DNA of 64,000 nt. It comes from Thermopolyspora sp044507605 (GTDB taxonomy: Bacteria > Actinomycetota > Actinomycetes > Streptosporangiales > Streptosporangiaceae). Positions within the stretch are counted from its first letter, which is position 1. Each line of letters starts with the position of its first letter. Both the position numbers and the translations under genes were made by a program. Below the pieces are notes generated by a model. That model was not told the DNA's origin. It saw only the letters and a list, made by a program, of their open reading frames with translations, and did not search any database. Below, piece by piece: positions 8,561 to 19,205 of the stretch. Where the stretch lies: positions 25,998 to 89,997 of the forward strand of contig JBIQJI010000018.1 in assembly GCA_044507605.1 (NCBI GenBank), given 5' to 3'.

Positions 8561-8820
8561 TACCGTGCCTCCCCAGCCGGCCCCGGGAGCGTGTCGGACC
8601 CTGTCTCGGGCCCCGTCCCGGGTTCTGTCGCTTCCGTCACAAGGACCTCCGCCGGACGGCCCAGCGGATGGTCACCACGGCACCGCCCTCCACCAGTGTG
8701 GCGCTTGCACCGGTTTCCCCGCCACCCCATAACGCACCAGCCGGAAATGACGGCAGAGACACCTGATCCATCTAATGCCCACCTCAGCGTTTCTTTACGC
8801 CCTCCCGTAGGGTGCGAATC

Positions 8821-10881
8821 ATGACGCGAACGTACCCGCCCGCTCTTCGCACGAATGTTACGGATGTCCTCCACAGTAGCTCAGTGTCCGATCCGTATCG
8901 ATGGTTGGAGGATCGCGACGACCCGGCCACGAAGGAGTGGCTCGCGGCGCAAGACGACCTGTTCAGACAGGTCGTGCCCGGGCTCGCGGGCCGGGACGGG
9001 TTCCGCGACCGGGTGGCCGAGCTGCTGCGCTCAGGGTCGGTGGGGGCACCGGTCTGGCGGGGCGACAGGCGCTTTTTCACCCGGCGCGCGCCCGAGCAGG
9101 AGCACGCCGTGCTGTACGTCGCCGAAGGGGACACCGAGCGGGCGCTGATCGACCCGTCGCGGATCGACCCGACGGGGCTCACCACGTTGGACACCTGGCA
9201 GCCCGACAAGGAGGGCCGGCTGCTGGCCTACCAGTTGTCGGTGGGCGGCGACGAGAACTCACGCCTGTACGTCATGGACGTGGCGACCGGGGACCGTGTC
9301 GAGGGACCCATCGACCGCTGCCGCTACTCCCCCGTCGCGTGGCTGCCCGGCGGCGAGGAGTACTACTACGTGCGCAGGCTGGCGCCGGACCAGGTGCCCG
9401 CCGGCGAGGAGCAGTACCATCGGCGGGTCTACCTGCACCGCGTGGGCTCATCGCCCGACGACGACGTCGAGATCTTCGGCGCCGGGCGCGACAAGACCAC
9501 CTACTACGGCGTCGGGGTGTCACGCGACGGCCGCTGGCTCACCGTCTCGGCCTCCCTCGGCACCGCGCCGCGCAACGACCTGTGGCTCGCCGACCTGTCG
9601 GCCACCCCGGCCGCCGCCCCGGCGCTGGTCGCCGTACAGGAAGGGGTGGACGCGCAGAGCGGCCTGCACTTCGCGCACGACGGGCGGCTGTACGTCTACA
9701 CCGACCGTGACGCGCCACGCGGCCGGCTCTGCCTGGCCGACCCGGCGGCGCCGTCGGATTGGCGCGACCTCGTGCCCGAGCGGCCCGACGCCGTGCTCGC
9801 CGGTTTCGCCGTGCTCGACTCCGTGCTGCTGGTGTCGTGGACCCGCCACGCCATCAGCGAGATCACCGTGCACGATCTCGCGACCGGCGAGCGGATCGGC
9901 GAGGTGCCGGTGCCGGGCCTCGGCACGATCGGCGGGCTCGTGTCCCGCCCGGAGGGCGGCCATGAGGCGTGGTTCGGCTACACCGACAACGTGACGCCGC
10001 CGGCCGTGCATCGCTACGACGCCCGCACCGGCGACACCACCGTGTGGGCCACGGCGCCCGGTGCGGTCGAGGTGCCCGAGGTGACCACCGAGCAGGTCGT
10101 CTACCGGTCGAAGGACGGCACCGAGGTGCGCATGCTGCTCATCGCCGCGCCCGGCGAGGGGCCGCGCCCGGTGATCCTCAACGGGTACGGGGGCTTCGGC
10201 ATCTCCATGCGGCCGGCGTACTCCGCGTCCGTGCTCGCCTGGGCGGAGGCCGGCGGAGTCTACGCCATCGCACAGCTGCGCGGCGGCGGCGAGGAGGGCG
10301 AGGAGTGGCATCGGGCCGGGATGCTCGGCCGCAAGCAGAACGTGTTCGACGACTTCCACGCGGCCGCCGAGCATCTCATCGCGACCGGGGTGACGACCCC
10401 GGACCGGCTCGCCATCTCCGGCGGCTCCAACGGCGGCCTGCTCGTCGGCGCGGCGCTGACGCAGCGGCCCGACCTGTACGCCGCGGTCGCGTGCTCGGCG
10501 CCGCTGCTGGACATGGTGCGGTACGAGCGGTTCGGCCTGGGCGCCACGTGGAACGTGGAGTACGGCTCGGCCGACGACCCCGAGCAGTTCCGCTGGCTGC
10601 TGGCGTACTCGCCGTACCATCACGTACGCGAGGGCGTGGCCTACCCGGCGACGCTGTTCACGGTCTTCGACTCCGACACGCGGGTCGACCCGCTGCACGC
10701 GCGCAAGATGTGCGCGGCGCTGCAGTACGCCACGACGGCGGACCCGGCCGAGCGGCCGATCCTGCTGCGCAACGAGACGGAGGTGGGGCACGGCGCCCGC
10801 TCGGTGAGCCGGAGCGTCGAGCTGGCCGCCGACCAGCTCGCGTTCCTGGCCAGGTACACGGGCCTGCGCCTGGACGGCTGA
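8821..10881 (+). CDS. prolyl oligopeptidase-family serine peptidase (S9A)
   Basis: A 686-aa cytoplasmic peptidase that should cut short peptides after proline or a related residue. An N-terminal beta-propeller (about 60-400) follows the family start DPYRWLEDRDDPATKEWLAA. The alpha/beta-hydrolase domain has NGYGGFGISM, the nucleophile elbow SGGSNGGLL (Ser about 536), DSDTRVDP (Asp about 619) and VGHGAR (His about 657). I use the ATG at 8821; a GTG three codons earlier sits directly against the GTAGGG ribosome site. Specificity (prolyl oligopeptidase versus oligopeptidase B type) cannot be settled by eye. The gene converges on purU with only 9 nt between stops. Confidence 0.93.
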   Translation: MTRTYPPALRTNVTDVLHSSSVSDPYRWLEDRDDPATKEWLAAQDDLFRQVVPGLAGRDGFRDRVAELLRSGSVGAPVWRGDRRFFTRRAPEQEHAVLYVAEGDTERALIDPSRIDPTGLTTLDTWQPDKEGRLLAYQLSVGGDENSRLYVMDVATGDRVEGPIDRCRYSPVAWLPGGEEYYYVRRLAPDQVPAGEEQYHRRVYLHRVGSSPDDDVEIFGAGRDKTTYYGVGVSRDGRWLTVSASLGTAPRNDLWLADLSATPAAAPALVAVQEGVDAQSGLHFAHDGRLYVYTDRDAPRGRLCLADPAAPSDWRDLVPERPDAVLAGFAVLDSVLLVSWTRHAISEITVHDLATGERIGEVPVPGLGTIGGLVSRPEGGHEAWFGYTDNVTPPAVHRYDARTGDTTVWATAPGAVEVPEVTTEQVVYRSKDGTEVRMLLIAAPGEGPRPVILNGYGGFGISMRPAYSASVLAWAEAGGVYAIAQLRGGGEEGEEWHRAGMLGRKQNVFDDFHAAAEHLIATGVTTPDRLAISGGSNGGLLVGAALTQRPDLYAAVACSAPLLDMVRYERFGLGATWNVEYGSADDPEQFRWLLAYSPYHHVREGVAYPATLFTVFDSDTRVDPLHARKMCAALQYATTADPAERPILLRNETEVGHGARSVSRSVELAADQLAFLARYTGLRLDG

Positions 10882-10890
10882 GGCGGGCGG

Positions 10891-11739
10891 TCAGCGCGGG
10901 AAGACGATGGTCTTGTGGCCGTCGAGCAGCACCCGCCGCTCGGCGTGCCAGCGTACGGCCCGGGCCAGCGCCTGGCATTCGAGGTCGCGCCCGATCGCCG
11001 CCAGGTCCTCCGGGGAGTGCGTGTGGTTGACCCGGGCGACCTCCTGCTCGATGATCGGCCCCTCGTCGAGGTCGGCCGTCACGTAGTGGGCGGTCGCGCC
11101 GATCAGCTTCACCCCGCGTGAGTGCGCCTGGTGGTAGGGCTTGGCGCCCTTGAACGACGGCAGGAACGAGTGGTGAATGTTGATGATCTTCCCGGACAGC
11201 TTGCCGCACATGTCCTCGGACAGGATCTGCATGTACCGGGCCAGCACCACCAGCTCGGCCTGGTAGTGCTCGACGAGCGCCAGGATCTCCGCCTCCTGCC
11301 GGGGCTTGGTCTCGGCGGTGACCGGCAGATGGTGGTAGTCGACGCCGTACGACTGAGTGAGGGGCCGCAGGTCGGGGTGGTTGGACGCGACCGCCACGAT
11401 GTCGATGTCGAGCAGCCCCGACCGCACCCGGTAGAGCAGGTCGTTGAGGCAGTGGCCGAGCCTGCTGACCAGCACCAGCACCCGCGGTCTGGCCGCCCGG
11501 TCGTACAGCCGCAGGTCCATGGCGAATTCGGGGGCGAGGGTGTCGATCGCGCCGCGCAGCTCGTCCTCGGCGACGTCTCCGGAAAACTGCACCCGCATGA
11601 AGAAGCGCCCGGCGAGCGGATCGCCGAACTGCTGGCTCTCGATGATGTTGCAGCCCAGCCGGGCCAGCAGGCCCGACACCGCGGCGACGACGCCCGGCCG
11701 ATCCGGGCAGGAGAGGGTCAGTACGAATTCGCCATGCAT
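10891..11739 (-). CDS. purU: formyltetrahydrofolate deformylase
   Basis: Hydrolyses 10-formyl-THF to THF and formate, balancing one-carbon pools and feeding formate to PurT-type purine synthesis. The 282-aa protein starts with an ACT domain (LTLSCPDRPGVVAAVSG...) and continues with the formyltransferase fold: VLVSRLGHCLNDLLYR, ARYMQILS and NIHHSFLPSFKGAKPYHQA with the catalytic Asn/His. The catalytic Asp follows in ATAHYVTADLDEGPIIEQ. Length and motif order are normal. The start has TACCCT 6 nt upstream and no ribosome site, so a leaderless message is likely. Confidence 0.96.
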   Translation of the reverse strand: MHGEFVLTLSCPDRPGVVAAVSGLLARLGCNIIESQQFGDPLAGRFFMRVQFSGDVAEDELRGAIDTLAPEFAMDLRLYDRAARPRVLVLVSRLGHCLNDLLYRVRSGLLDIDIVAVASNHPDLRPLTQSYGVDYHHLPVTAETKPRQEAEILALVEHYQAELVVLARYMQILSEDMCGKLSGKIINIHHSFLPSFKGAKPYHQAHSRGVKLIGATAHYVTADLDEGPIIEQEVARVNHTHSPEDLAAIGRDLECQALARAVRWHAERRVLLDGHKTIVFPR

Positions 11740-11745
11740 GCAGAT

Positions 11746-11751
11746 AGGGTA
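11746..11751 (-). promoter_or_regulatory. -10 element for leaderless purU transcript
   Basis: On the minus strand TACCCT is followed by ATCTGC and then the purU ATG at 11739. Confidence 0.6.
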
Positions 11752-11779
11752 CGACCGGCCCGATACGTCCGGAGCCGGA

Positions 11780-12271
11780 TCAGCCGGCGGTGACGCTCCC
11801 GTGCTGCGGCAGCCGCTTCTCGAAGTAGACCACGGTGAGCGCGCCGACGGCCTTCCTGCCGGTCTCGCGCCAGCCGTGGCGGGTGTAGAGCTCGATGGCG
11901 ACCGCCTGGTTGAGCGTCGTGTCGCCGCACAGCCTGCGATAGCCGAGCTCGACGGCGCGCGTCTCCAGCTCGGCCAGCATCCGCGTGGCGTACCCCCTGC
12001 CCTGGTAGTCGGGGTGGACCCGCATGCGGGTCATCTCGGCGACGTCGTCGCCGGCCCGCCGCAGCGCCCCCATCGCGATCAGCCGCCCCTCGGTCTCGCC
12101 CACGAGGAACTCCCCGCGATCGGTGAGGTACACCGTCTCGATGCGGGAGAGATCGTCGTCGTACCAGACGCCGTCGCCCGGCCGCAGGCCGACCTGGGCG
12201 AGGCAGATGCGGTGCAGCGACAGCACGTCGCCGAGGTCACCGGGCCGGAAGCGCCTGATCGTGAGGGTCAT
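11780..12271 (-). CDS. GNAT-family N-acetyltransferase
   Basis: A 163-aa single GNAT domain. MTRMRVHPDYQGRGYATRML contains the acetyl-CoA-binding Q/R-x-x-G-x-G/A motif, and LNQAVAIELYTRHGWRETGR is the usual C-terminal helix-strand. The substrate is not predictable. The ATG overlaps the stop of the HTH-TPR regulator by 4 nt, so the two are translationally coupled. The acetyltransferase may therefore be the regulator's output or may modify the same target (inference). Confidence 0.9.
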   Translation of the reverse strand: MTLTIRRFRPGDLGDVLSLHRICLAQVGLRPGDGVWYDDDLSRIETVYLTDRGEFLVGETEGRLIAMGALRRAGDDVAEMTRMRVHPDYQGRGYATRMLAELETRAVELGYRRLCGDTTLNQAVAIELYTRHGWRETGRKAVGALTVVYFEKRLPQHGSVTAG

Positions 12272-13839
12272 GTCTCGGCTCCCCCGCCCGGCACGGCGCC
12301 CAGCACCGTCTCCTTCAGGGCGCGCAGCTCGGGGCTCGACTTGCCGCCGCGGGCCTCGGCCGCCCGGATCAGGTCCAGCGCGCGGTTGCGCACGATGTCG
12401 GCGGAGGCGTACTTCTCCTCGAGGTTCTCGTACGCCTCCCTGGCGAGCCGGCACGCCTCGTCGACGTCGCCTTCGATGAGGCGGCAGGTGGCCCGGTCGA
12501 ACCTGATGAGCAGGGGGTCCAGCCACTCGGAGGGCTGGTACCTCGACAGCGCCTTCTCCAGCACGACGTCGGCCTCCAGCGCCTGCCCGAGCCGCACCAG
12601 GGCGTCGCCCTGATGGAAGTAGAGCTGCCGCTCGGTGTAGCCGAACGCGATGTCGTCCTGAGCGTCGGCGTTCATCTGCTGGAAGGCGTCGCGGGCCCGC
12701 GTGAGCGCCCGCTTGGCCTGGTCGACGACGTCCTTCTTGCCGACTCCGTGCATCATCGACAGGGCCCGCGCCTCCACGACGGGGGCCATCGCCTGCGCCG
12801 CGCAGGGCGTCTTGCCTGCCAGGTCCTTGCTCTTCTTGGCGAGGCTCAGCGCCTCCTGCGGATCGCCGTAGTAGAGGGGGACCAGCGCCTCGCGGGCGGT
12901 GACCCAGGCCCGCAGCGCCCGGTCGCCGGTCTCGTCGGCGGCGGTGCGGCCCGTGCGGAAGAACGACCGCGCCAGCCGGTGGTCGCCCAGGTTGATCATG
13001 ATCATGCCGCTGAGGCCGGACAGCTTGGCGGCCATGCGGAACAGCCGTTCCTGCAGGTCGCTCGGCTGACGGTGCTCCATGGCCTCGCGGACGGCGCTGA
13101 ACTCCAGCAGCACGTCGCACAGCAGCCGCAGCGGCGGGGTGTTCGGGTACTGCCGGCCGAAGCTGGAGGTGACCTCCTCCCACTGGTCGAGCATCGCCGG
13201 GGACACGGTGGCGGACACCATGGTGGAGTCCATGCGCCGGCGGATGCCGTCGACGGCCTTCAGCACCTCGTGGTCCAGCCCCATGGCGGCCCCGGCGGAC
13301 GAGGCCCCCACCAGTTTCAGGAGTGTTCTGCGTAGCACGTTTTCGTCCTCCTCACCCCCGTCCGTCGCGGGATCGCGAGTGTCCGCCGCGATCCACAACT
13401 CCCGTTGGCTCGGTGCCGCGTCGGGTTCGGGGTCATCCAGGTCACCGCGTACGACCCCCGGCATGCGATGCCCGTGGCCGCAAATGCACGGGCCGTCGTA
13501 TCCGAGTGCCACCGGCTCGACCCGGTAAACGGAGCACAAATAGTGCAAATACTCCGGACCGGGTCGTTTCAGGCCGCTTTCGTACGCCGATAACAGCGTC
13601 TCGCCGATTCCCGGGACGGGCTTGCCGTCACGTTCGAACAGCGCGCGTACCTGCTCGATGACGTCGGCGAGCGCGATGCCGTGAGCGAGGCGGTGGGCCT
13701 TGATCCGCGTGGTGCCGAACTGAGGCCGGCAGACCTCGTGGATTTCGTCGGCGATCTGGGCGATGCTCCGCCCGACCGCCAGGGCCCTGGCCCGGCAACG
13801 GCGAGCCAGTTCGGTCTCCCTATGCTGCCTACCGGTCAT
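12268..13839 (-). CDS. HTH-TPR transcriptional regulator (locus 1)
   Basis: A 523-aa regulator with an N-terminal Xre-like HTH (about residues 20-105, including GETLLSAYESGLKRPGPEYL), a short Cys/His segment (CICGHGH), a linker and a long TPR-like helical repeat region (about 190-500). The layout resembles large streptomycete regulators such as NsdA, in which TPRs bind a ligand or protein; I cannot claim orthology. I start at the ATG at 13839, preceded by AGCGGGG; an in-frame GTG at 13920 lacks support. It is coupled to a GNAT downstream and diverges from a small gene at 14149. A second regulator of the same architecture lies at 52340-53782. Confidence 0.85.
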   Translation of the reverse strand: MTGRQHRETELARRCRARALAVGRSIAQIADEIHEVCRPQFGTTRIKAHRLAHGIALADVIEQVRALFERDGKPVPGIGETLLSAYESGLKRPGPEYLHYLCSVYRVEPVALGYDGPCICGHGHRMPGVVRGDLDDPEPDAAPSQRELWIAADTRDPATDGGEEDENVLRRTLLKLVGASSAGAAMGLDHEVLKAVDGIRRRMDSTMVSATVSPAMLDQWEEVTSSFGRQYPNTPPLRLLCDVLLEFSAVREAMEHRQPSDLQERLFRMAAKLSGLSGMIMINLGDHRLARSFFRTGRTAADETGDRALRAWVTAREALVPLYYGDPQEALSLAKKSKDLAGKTPCAAQAMAPVVEARALSMMHGVGKKDVVDQAKRALTRARDAFQQMNADAQDDIAFGYTERQLYFHQGDALVRLGQALEADVVLEKALSRYQPSEWLDPLLIRFDRATCRLIEGDVDEACRLAREAYENLEEKYASADIVRNRALDLIRAAEARGGKSSPELRALKETVLGAVPGGGAET

Positions 13840-14148
13840 GTGACCCCGCTTCGCTCGGCCATTCCGGCCCCTCTCCCGCGGACTCCCGCCCGCTGACGCA
13901 GCGTCATTGACGGGTCGCACTACGTCTAGTGAGAATAATGGACCGGGAGATGCGAGGTGTGGAATGGCTCCAGAAGGTATCGGCTAAGGATCGTCCTCCC
14001 ACGGACTGCTTCTTTCAACCCAGTTGGTGTATCCCCCACCCAAGCTCCCCTTAAAGGTCCGTTGCGTGATTCCGGCGCCGTGCGCCATCTTGGGCCAGCC
14101 AGCATCGAAACCGGCCACCAGCGGGTGCCACGACAAGGGAGGGGCCAG
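13840..14148. other. divergent intergenic region, locus 1
   Basis: 309 nt between the HTH-TPR gene and the divergent small gene. It is less GC-rich than its flanks (e.g. GTGAGAATAATGG near 13931 and CCCCTTAAAGG near 14047) and should hold both promoters. I see no convincing gene or extended palindrome in it. Confidence 0.5.
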
Positions 14149-14439
14149 GTGGGGAACGACGACTCCGGTCACCTGGATCAGTTGGTCTCGGAACTGGACG
14201 CGCGAGGTCTGCTCGCACGGGTCGTACGAACGCAGAACGGCCGCACCTTCGTCCGGGTGATCAACCCGAACGCCACGAGTCTCGCCGAGAACGTGACGTG
14301 CCGGCCACAGGCCACGACCGAGTACTACTGGTGGTCGTGGGGCGAGCGGATGCACCGCGCAGACGACCCGGCCGGCGCCGCCAGCAAGGTGGCCCGGGTG
14401 CTCGCCGCCGTGGGGGAGGCCGGCTCGGCTCCCCGCTGA
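14149..14439 (+). CDS. small conserved protein divergent from an HTH-TPR regulator
   Basis: A 96-aa acidic protein starting at a GTG with an excellent ribosome site (AAGGGAGGGG). It has a helix-strand pattern DQLVSELDARGLLARVVRTQ, then FVRVINPNATSLAENVTC and an aromatic box YYWWSWGE, and ends in a helix. The aromatic box suggests a partner-binding surface. I recognise it as a type of small hypothetical protein found near Xre-type regulators in actinomycetes, but no function is known to me. Being divergent from the regulator, it is a likely target or partner (inference). A hairpin follows. Confidence 0.75.
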   Translation: MGNDDSGHLDQLVSELDARGLLARVVRTQNGRTFVRVINPNATSLAENVTCRPQATTEYYWWSWGERMHRADDPAGAASKVARVLAAVGEAGSAPR

Positions 14440-14484
14440 GGACGACCGTCCGGCTTCGCTGCGAAAGCGAGGCCGGGGGGCGCC

Positions 14485-14505
14485 GGGGGCCCCGAAGGGG
14501 TCCCT
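14485..14505 (+). terminator. GC-rich hairpin after the small gene
   Basis: GGGGGCCCC-GAA-GGGGTCCCT folds into a stem of about 9 bp (two G-T pairs) with a GAA loop, about 45 nt after the stop at 14439. Confidence 0.6.
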
Positions 14506-14687
14506 CCGGCCCTGGGCGGCGCGGGTCACGCTTCCGGGTGCGTGCCCCGCGCCGGGGCCGCCGTCGCCGCCTACAGGACGGCCATCGGTCCTAGGGACGA
14601 CGACGGCGGCCGGTTCGGGCGGTGTGCCGGGTGCGGCGATTACCTAAAATTGGTGCGCCGTCCGAACCGATCCGGGGGATTCACCAC

Positions 14688-15692
14688 GTGTTGCCATGGG
14701 GCTTGCCGTCTGCTCCCACTCCGTCGCCCGAGCCGTCGTCCGACTCGTCCGCCGACCTCGGTGAGCAGCTGAGGCAGATGGAGCAGGCCTGCACGCGGGC
14801 GAGCGATCCGATCTGCCCCGCGGTGCGGCACATCCTGCCCGACGCCGCGTGGGCGCCACTGGTCGCCAGCCTGATCACGATCGCGGTGATCCTGCTCATC
14901 GCGCTGGTGCTGCGCAACGTGGCCCACCGGATCATCCACCGCATCGCCCGCCGCGCGGCCGAGGGCGTGATGCCCGAGCGGCTGCGCAGAAGCGCCATGG
15001 CCGCAGGCGGACACCCGGCCGTCCTCACCGAGCGCCGCCGGCAACGCGCCGAGACCATGGGCTCGGTGCTCAGCCACCTGGCCACGATCGTCATCATGGG
15101 CACGGCGGTGCTCATGATCCTCGGCCGGCTCGGCATCGACATCGCCCCGCTGCTGACCAGCGTGGGCATCTTCGGCGTCGCCATCGGATTCGGCGCCCAG
15201 GAACTGGTCAAGGACTTCATCTCCGGCATGTTCATGCTGCTGGAGGACCAGTACGGCGTCGGCGACGTGATCGACACCGACAAGGCCTCCGGCACCGTCG
15301 AGGTGGTGACGCTGCGCATCACGCGGCTGCGCGACGATGACGGCAAGGTCTGGTACGTGCGCAACGGCACGATCACGCGGGTCGGCAACGGGTCGCAGGG
15401 CTGGTCGCGGGCGCTGCTCGACGTGCCGGTGCCGTACGACTCCGACATCGACGCCACGCGGGACCTGCTCAAGGACATCGCGATGCGGCTGTGGGAGGAC
15501 CCCGCCAACCAGCACCTGCTGATCATCGAGGAACCACGGGTGTACGACCTGGAGAAGATATCCGACAGCTCGCTGATCTTCCGGATCACGGCCAAGACGG
15601 CGCCGGGCGCGCAGGAGGACGTGACCCGCGAGCTGCGCCTTCGCGTCAAGCGGGCCTTCGACGAGAAGGGCCTCGCCTTCGCCTCGGCCTGA
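14688..15692 (+). CDS. small-conductance mechanosensitive channel (MscS family)
   Basis: A channel that opens under membrane tension to release solutes on osmotic downshock. After a Ser/Pro-rich N-terminus come a first helix (about 55-75) and a second (about 122-145). The pore helix TM3 follows, with LLTSVGIFGVAIGFGAQELVKDFISGMFMLLEDQYGVGDVI, the family signature at the pore-to-beta-domain junction. The alpha/beta C-terminal domain (VWYVRNGTI...) completes it. I start at GTG 14688 because GGGGGA lies 8 nt upstream; TTG 14691 is an alternative. A TAAAAT box at 14645-14650 could be its -10. The product is 334 aa. Confidence 0.9.
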   Translation: MLPWGLPSAPTPSPEPSSDSSADLGEQLRQMEQACTRASDPICPAVRHILPDAAWAPLVASLITIAVILLIALVLRNVAHRIIHRIARRAAEGVMPERLRRSAMAAGGHPAVLTERRRQRAETMGSVLSHLATIVIMGTAVLMILGRLGIDIAPLLTSVGIFGVAIGFGAQELVKDFISGMFMLLEDQYGVGDVIDTDKASGTVEVVTLRITRLRDDDGKVWYVRNGTITRVGNGSQGWSRALLDVPVPYDSDIDATRDLLKDIAMRLWEDPANQHLLIIEEPRVYDLEKISDSSLIFRITAKTAPGAQEDVTRELRLRVKRAFDEKGLAFASA

Positions 15693-15710
15693 GCTCCCGG
15701 CCGGAGCCCG

Positions 15711-15716
15711 TACCCT
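15711..15716 (+). promoter_or_regulatory. -10 element for possible leaderless haemoglobin transcript
   Basis: TACCCT lies 6 nt before the GTG at 15723. The intervening GAAGGG is too close to the start to be a good ribosome site. Confidence 0.5.
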
Positions 15717-15722
15717 GAAGGG

Positions 15723-16109
15723 GTGACGAGTCCCGAGGTGACCTTCTACGACGCCGTGGGCGGAGAGCCGACGTTCCGCCGCCTTGTGCACCGCTTCTAC
15801 GAGGGTGTCGCCACCGACCCGCTGCTACGCCCGATGTACCCCGAGGAGGACCTCTCCGGCGCCGAGGAGCGGCTGCGGCTGTTCCTCATGCAGTACTGGG
15901 GCGGGCCGAGGACCTACAGCGAGCGGCGCGGCCACCCCAGGCTGCGCATGCGGCACATGCCGTTCGTCATCGACCAGGCCGCGCACGACGCGTGGCTGCG
16001 GCACATGCGCGACGCGCTCGACTCGCTCGACCTGCCGGAGGAGTTCGACACCAAGCTCTGGGACTATCTGGTCTACGCCGCCCATACCCTGATCAACTCC
16101 CCCGGCTAG
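15723..16109 (+). CDS. glbO: group II truncated haemoglobin
   Basis: A 128-aa 2/2 globin. FYDAVGGEPTFRRLVHRFY and LLRPMYPEEDLSGAEERL are the A-B and E-region signatures of group II. MQYWGGP holds the conserved aromatic residues, RMRHMPFVI supplies the proximal (F8) His, and AWLRHM the G8 Trp typical of TrHbO. Proposed roles are oxygen/peroxide chemistry and support of respiration. It lies 30 nt after the MscS gene but may have its own leaderless promoter. Confidence 0.94.
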   Translation: MTSPEVTFYDAVGGEPTFRRLVHRFYEGVATDPLLRPMYPEEDLSGAEERLRLFLMQYWGGPRTYSERRGHPRLRMRHMPFVIDQAAHDAWLRHMRDALDSLDLPEEFDTKLWDYLVYAAHTLINSPG

Positions 16110-16120
16110 GCCGGGGCCGC

Positions 16121-17785
<1,665 letters not shown>

Positions 17786-17795
17786 GTCTTCCAGC

Positions 17796-19067
17796 TTAGT
17801 GGCCCGCGAGGGGCTCTCCGGCCGGGCCGATCGCGTCGCCGGCGGCCCGCGGGCGGGGCGGGCCGGCGGGCAGGCAGATGCGGTCGCGGCCGAGCTCCTT
17901 GGCGCGGTAGAGCGCGAGGTCGGCGGCGGCCAGCAGGTCCAGCAGCTCGTCTCCGTGCACCCGCAGCACGGCCACCCCGGCCGAGACCGTCACCTTGATC
18001 ATCACATCGTCGACCGGCACGACCATGCGCCCGACCCAGGTGCGCAACCGCTCGGCCACCCGGCGCGCCTCGGTCACATCGGCGTTGGGCAGCAGGATGA
18101 CGAACTCCTCGCCGCCGAACCTGCCCACCACGTCGTAGTCTCGCAGCTGGCTGCGCAGCGCCGAGGCGACGGAGGCGAGGACCTGGTCGCCGACCAGGTG
18201 GCCGTGAGTGTCGTTGACCCGTTTGAAATGGTCGATGTCGATGAGCACCAGCGCCAGGCTGCCGCCGGTGCGCCGCGCCCGCACGATCTCGGTGTCGGCC
18301 TCGCGCTGCCACGCCGCGGCGTTGAGCAGCCCGGTCTTGGCGTCGGTGCGCGCGGCGGCCTGCAGCTGGGCGTGCAGCAGGCTGCGCTGCAACAGCACGA
18401 CGGGCGGCAGGGCGAGCAGCAGCAGGCCGGGGCTCAGCGCGCAGGCGATGGCCACCAGCACGCCGAGACACAGCTCGACGGCGTCGAGGATGAGACTCTC
18501 GCGATCCCACAGCACATCGCGCCACCGGGTGTCGGAATCGGCGCTGTGGGCCGCGATCGCGATGAGCGCGGTGTTGAGCACGGTGAACAGCGCCGCGCAG
18601 CCGACGGCGAGCAGCAGCGCGGCGCGGGAGCCCTCGGTGAGCGAGGCGCCCGCGGGGAGCAGGGTGTGGAACACCAGCGAGGCCGCGCACCCCGCCAGCC
18701 CGATGGCCGCCGAGCTCGCCACCCTGCGGTAGACCACGGTGGCCCGGACCCTGCGCTGCAGCAGGATCTGCAGCGGCAGCGGCGCGAGCAGGGCGTAGAC
18801 CGGCGGCAGCAGCAGCGCCACGGGCAGCCACCACGCCGACAGCAGGTCGCGCGAGACGCCCGCGGGCATGCCGAGCCGTCTGGTCGCCTCGATGCACACG
18901 GCGCCGCAGCCCATCAGCGCCGCGAAGATCACCAGGTCGTGCGCGCCGAACGCGGTGACCGACGCGAGTGCGACGATCGCGGCCACGTCGAGTGCGGCCA
19001 CCGCGCACAGGTAGAACACGAGGGGGCGACGCTGGGCCAGCAGGGGCCATCGGCCGTCAGGCGCCAT
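17796..19067 (-). CDS. membrane-bound GGDEF diguanylate cyclase
   Basis: Makes cyclic di-GMP, which in streptomycetes controls development through BldD and WhiG/RsiG. About eight hydrophobic segments fill residues 15-250. The GGDEF domain then has VLIDIDHFKRVNDTHGHLVGD and the active site GGEEF (about 318-322), preceded at the canonical 5-residue distance by RDYD, an inhibitory I-site RxxD. It should therefore be active and product-inhibited. No EAL domain is present. I start at the ATG encoding MAPDGRW (19067), 7 nt after AAAGGGG. The 423-aa protein's stop lies 10 nt before ettA, so co-transcription is likely. Confidence 0.9.
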   Translation of the reverse strand: MAPDGRWPLLAQRRPLVFYLCAVAALDVAAIVALASVTAFGAHDLVIFAALMGCGAVCIEATRRLGMPAGVSRDLLSAWWLPVALLLPPVYALLAPLPLQILLQRRVRATVVYRRVASSAAIGLAGCAASLVFHTLLPAGASLTEGSRAALLLAVGCAALFTVLNTALIAIAAHSADSDTRWRDVLWDRESLILDAVELCLGVLVAIACALSPGLLLLALPPVVLLQRSLLHAQLQAAARTDAKTGLLNAAAWQREADTEIVRARRTGGSLALVLIDIDHFKRVNDTHGHLVGDQVLASVASALRSQLRDYDVVGRFGGEEFVILLPNADVTEARRVAERLRTWVGRMVVPVDDVMIKVTVSAGVAVLRVHGDELLDLLAAADLALYRAKELGRDRICLPAGPPRPRAAGDAIGPAGEPLAGH

Positions 19068-19178
19068 CTGCATTCCCCTTTCCGCAACTCCTATGAGTAA
19101 CATGATAATTGCGGAGTGTGCGCTGTGGGGCGAGAACCGCTACTGTTACCACTCATACGGCAACGGAAGGGGACTCCC

Positions 19179-19205
19179 ATGACACAGGGCATCACCTGGA
19201 CCTAG
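19179..19205 (+). CDS. candidate 8-codon ORF
   Basis: ATG to TAG encoding MTQGITWT, with a good ribosome site (GGAAGGGGA) 5 nt upstream. It is immediately followed by a hairpin that overlaps its stop. It lies alone between the divergent cyclase promoter and the ssb 3' end. It may be a leader-like or regulatory mini-ORF, or chance. Confidence 0.3.
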   Translation: MTQGITWT

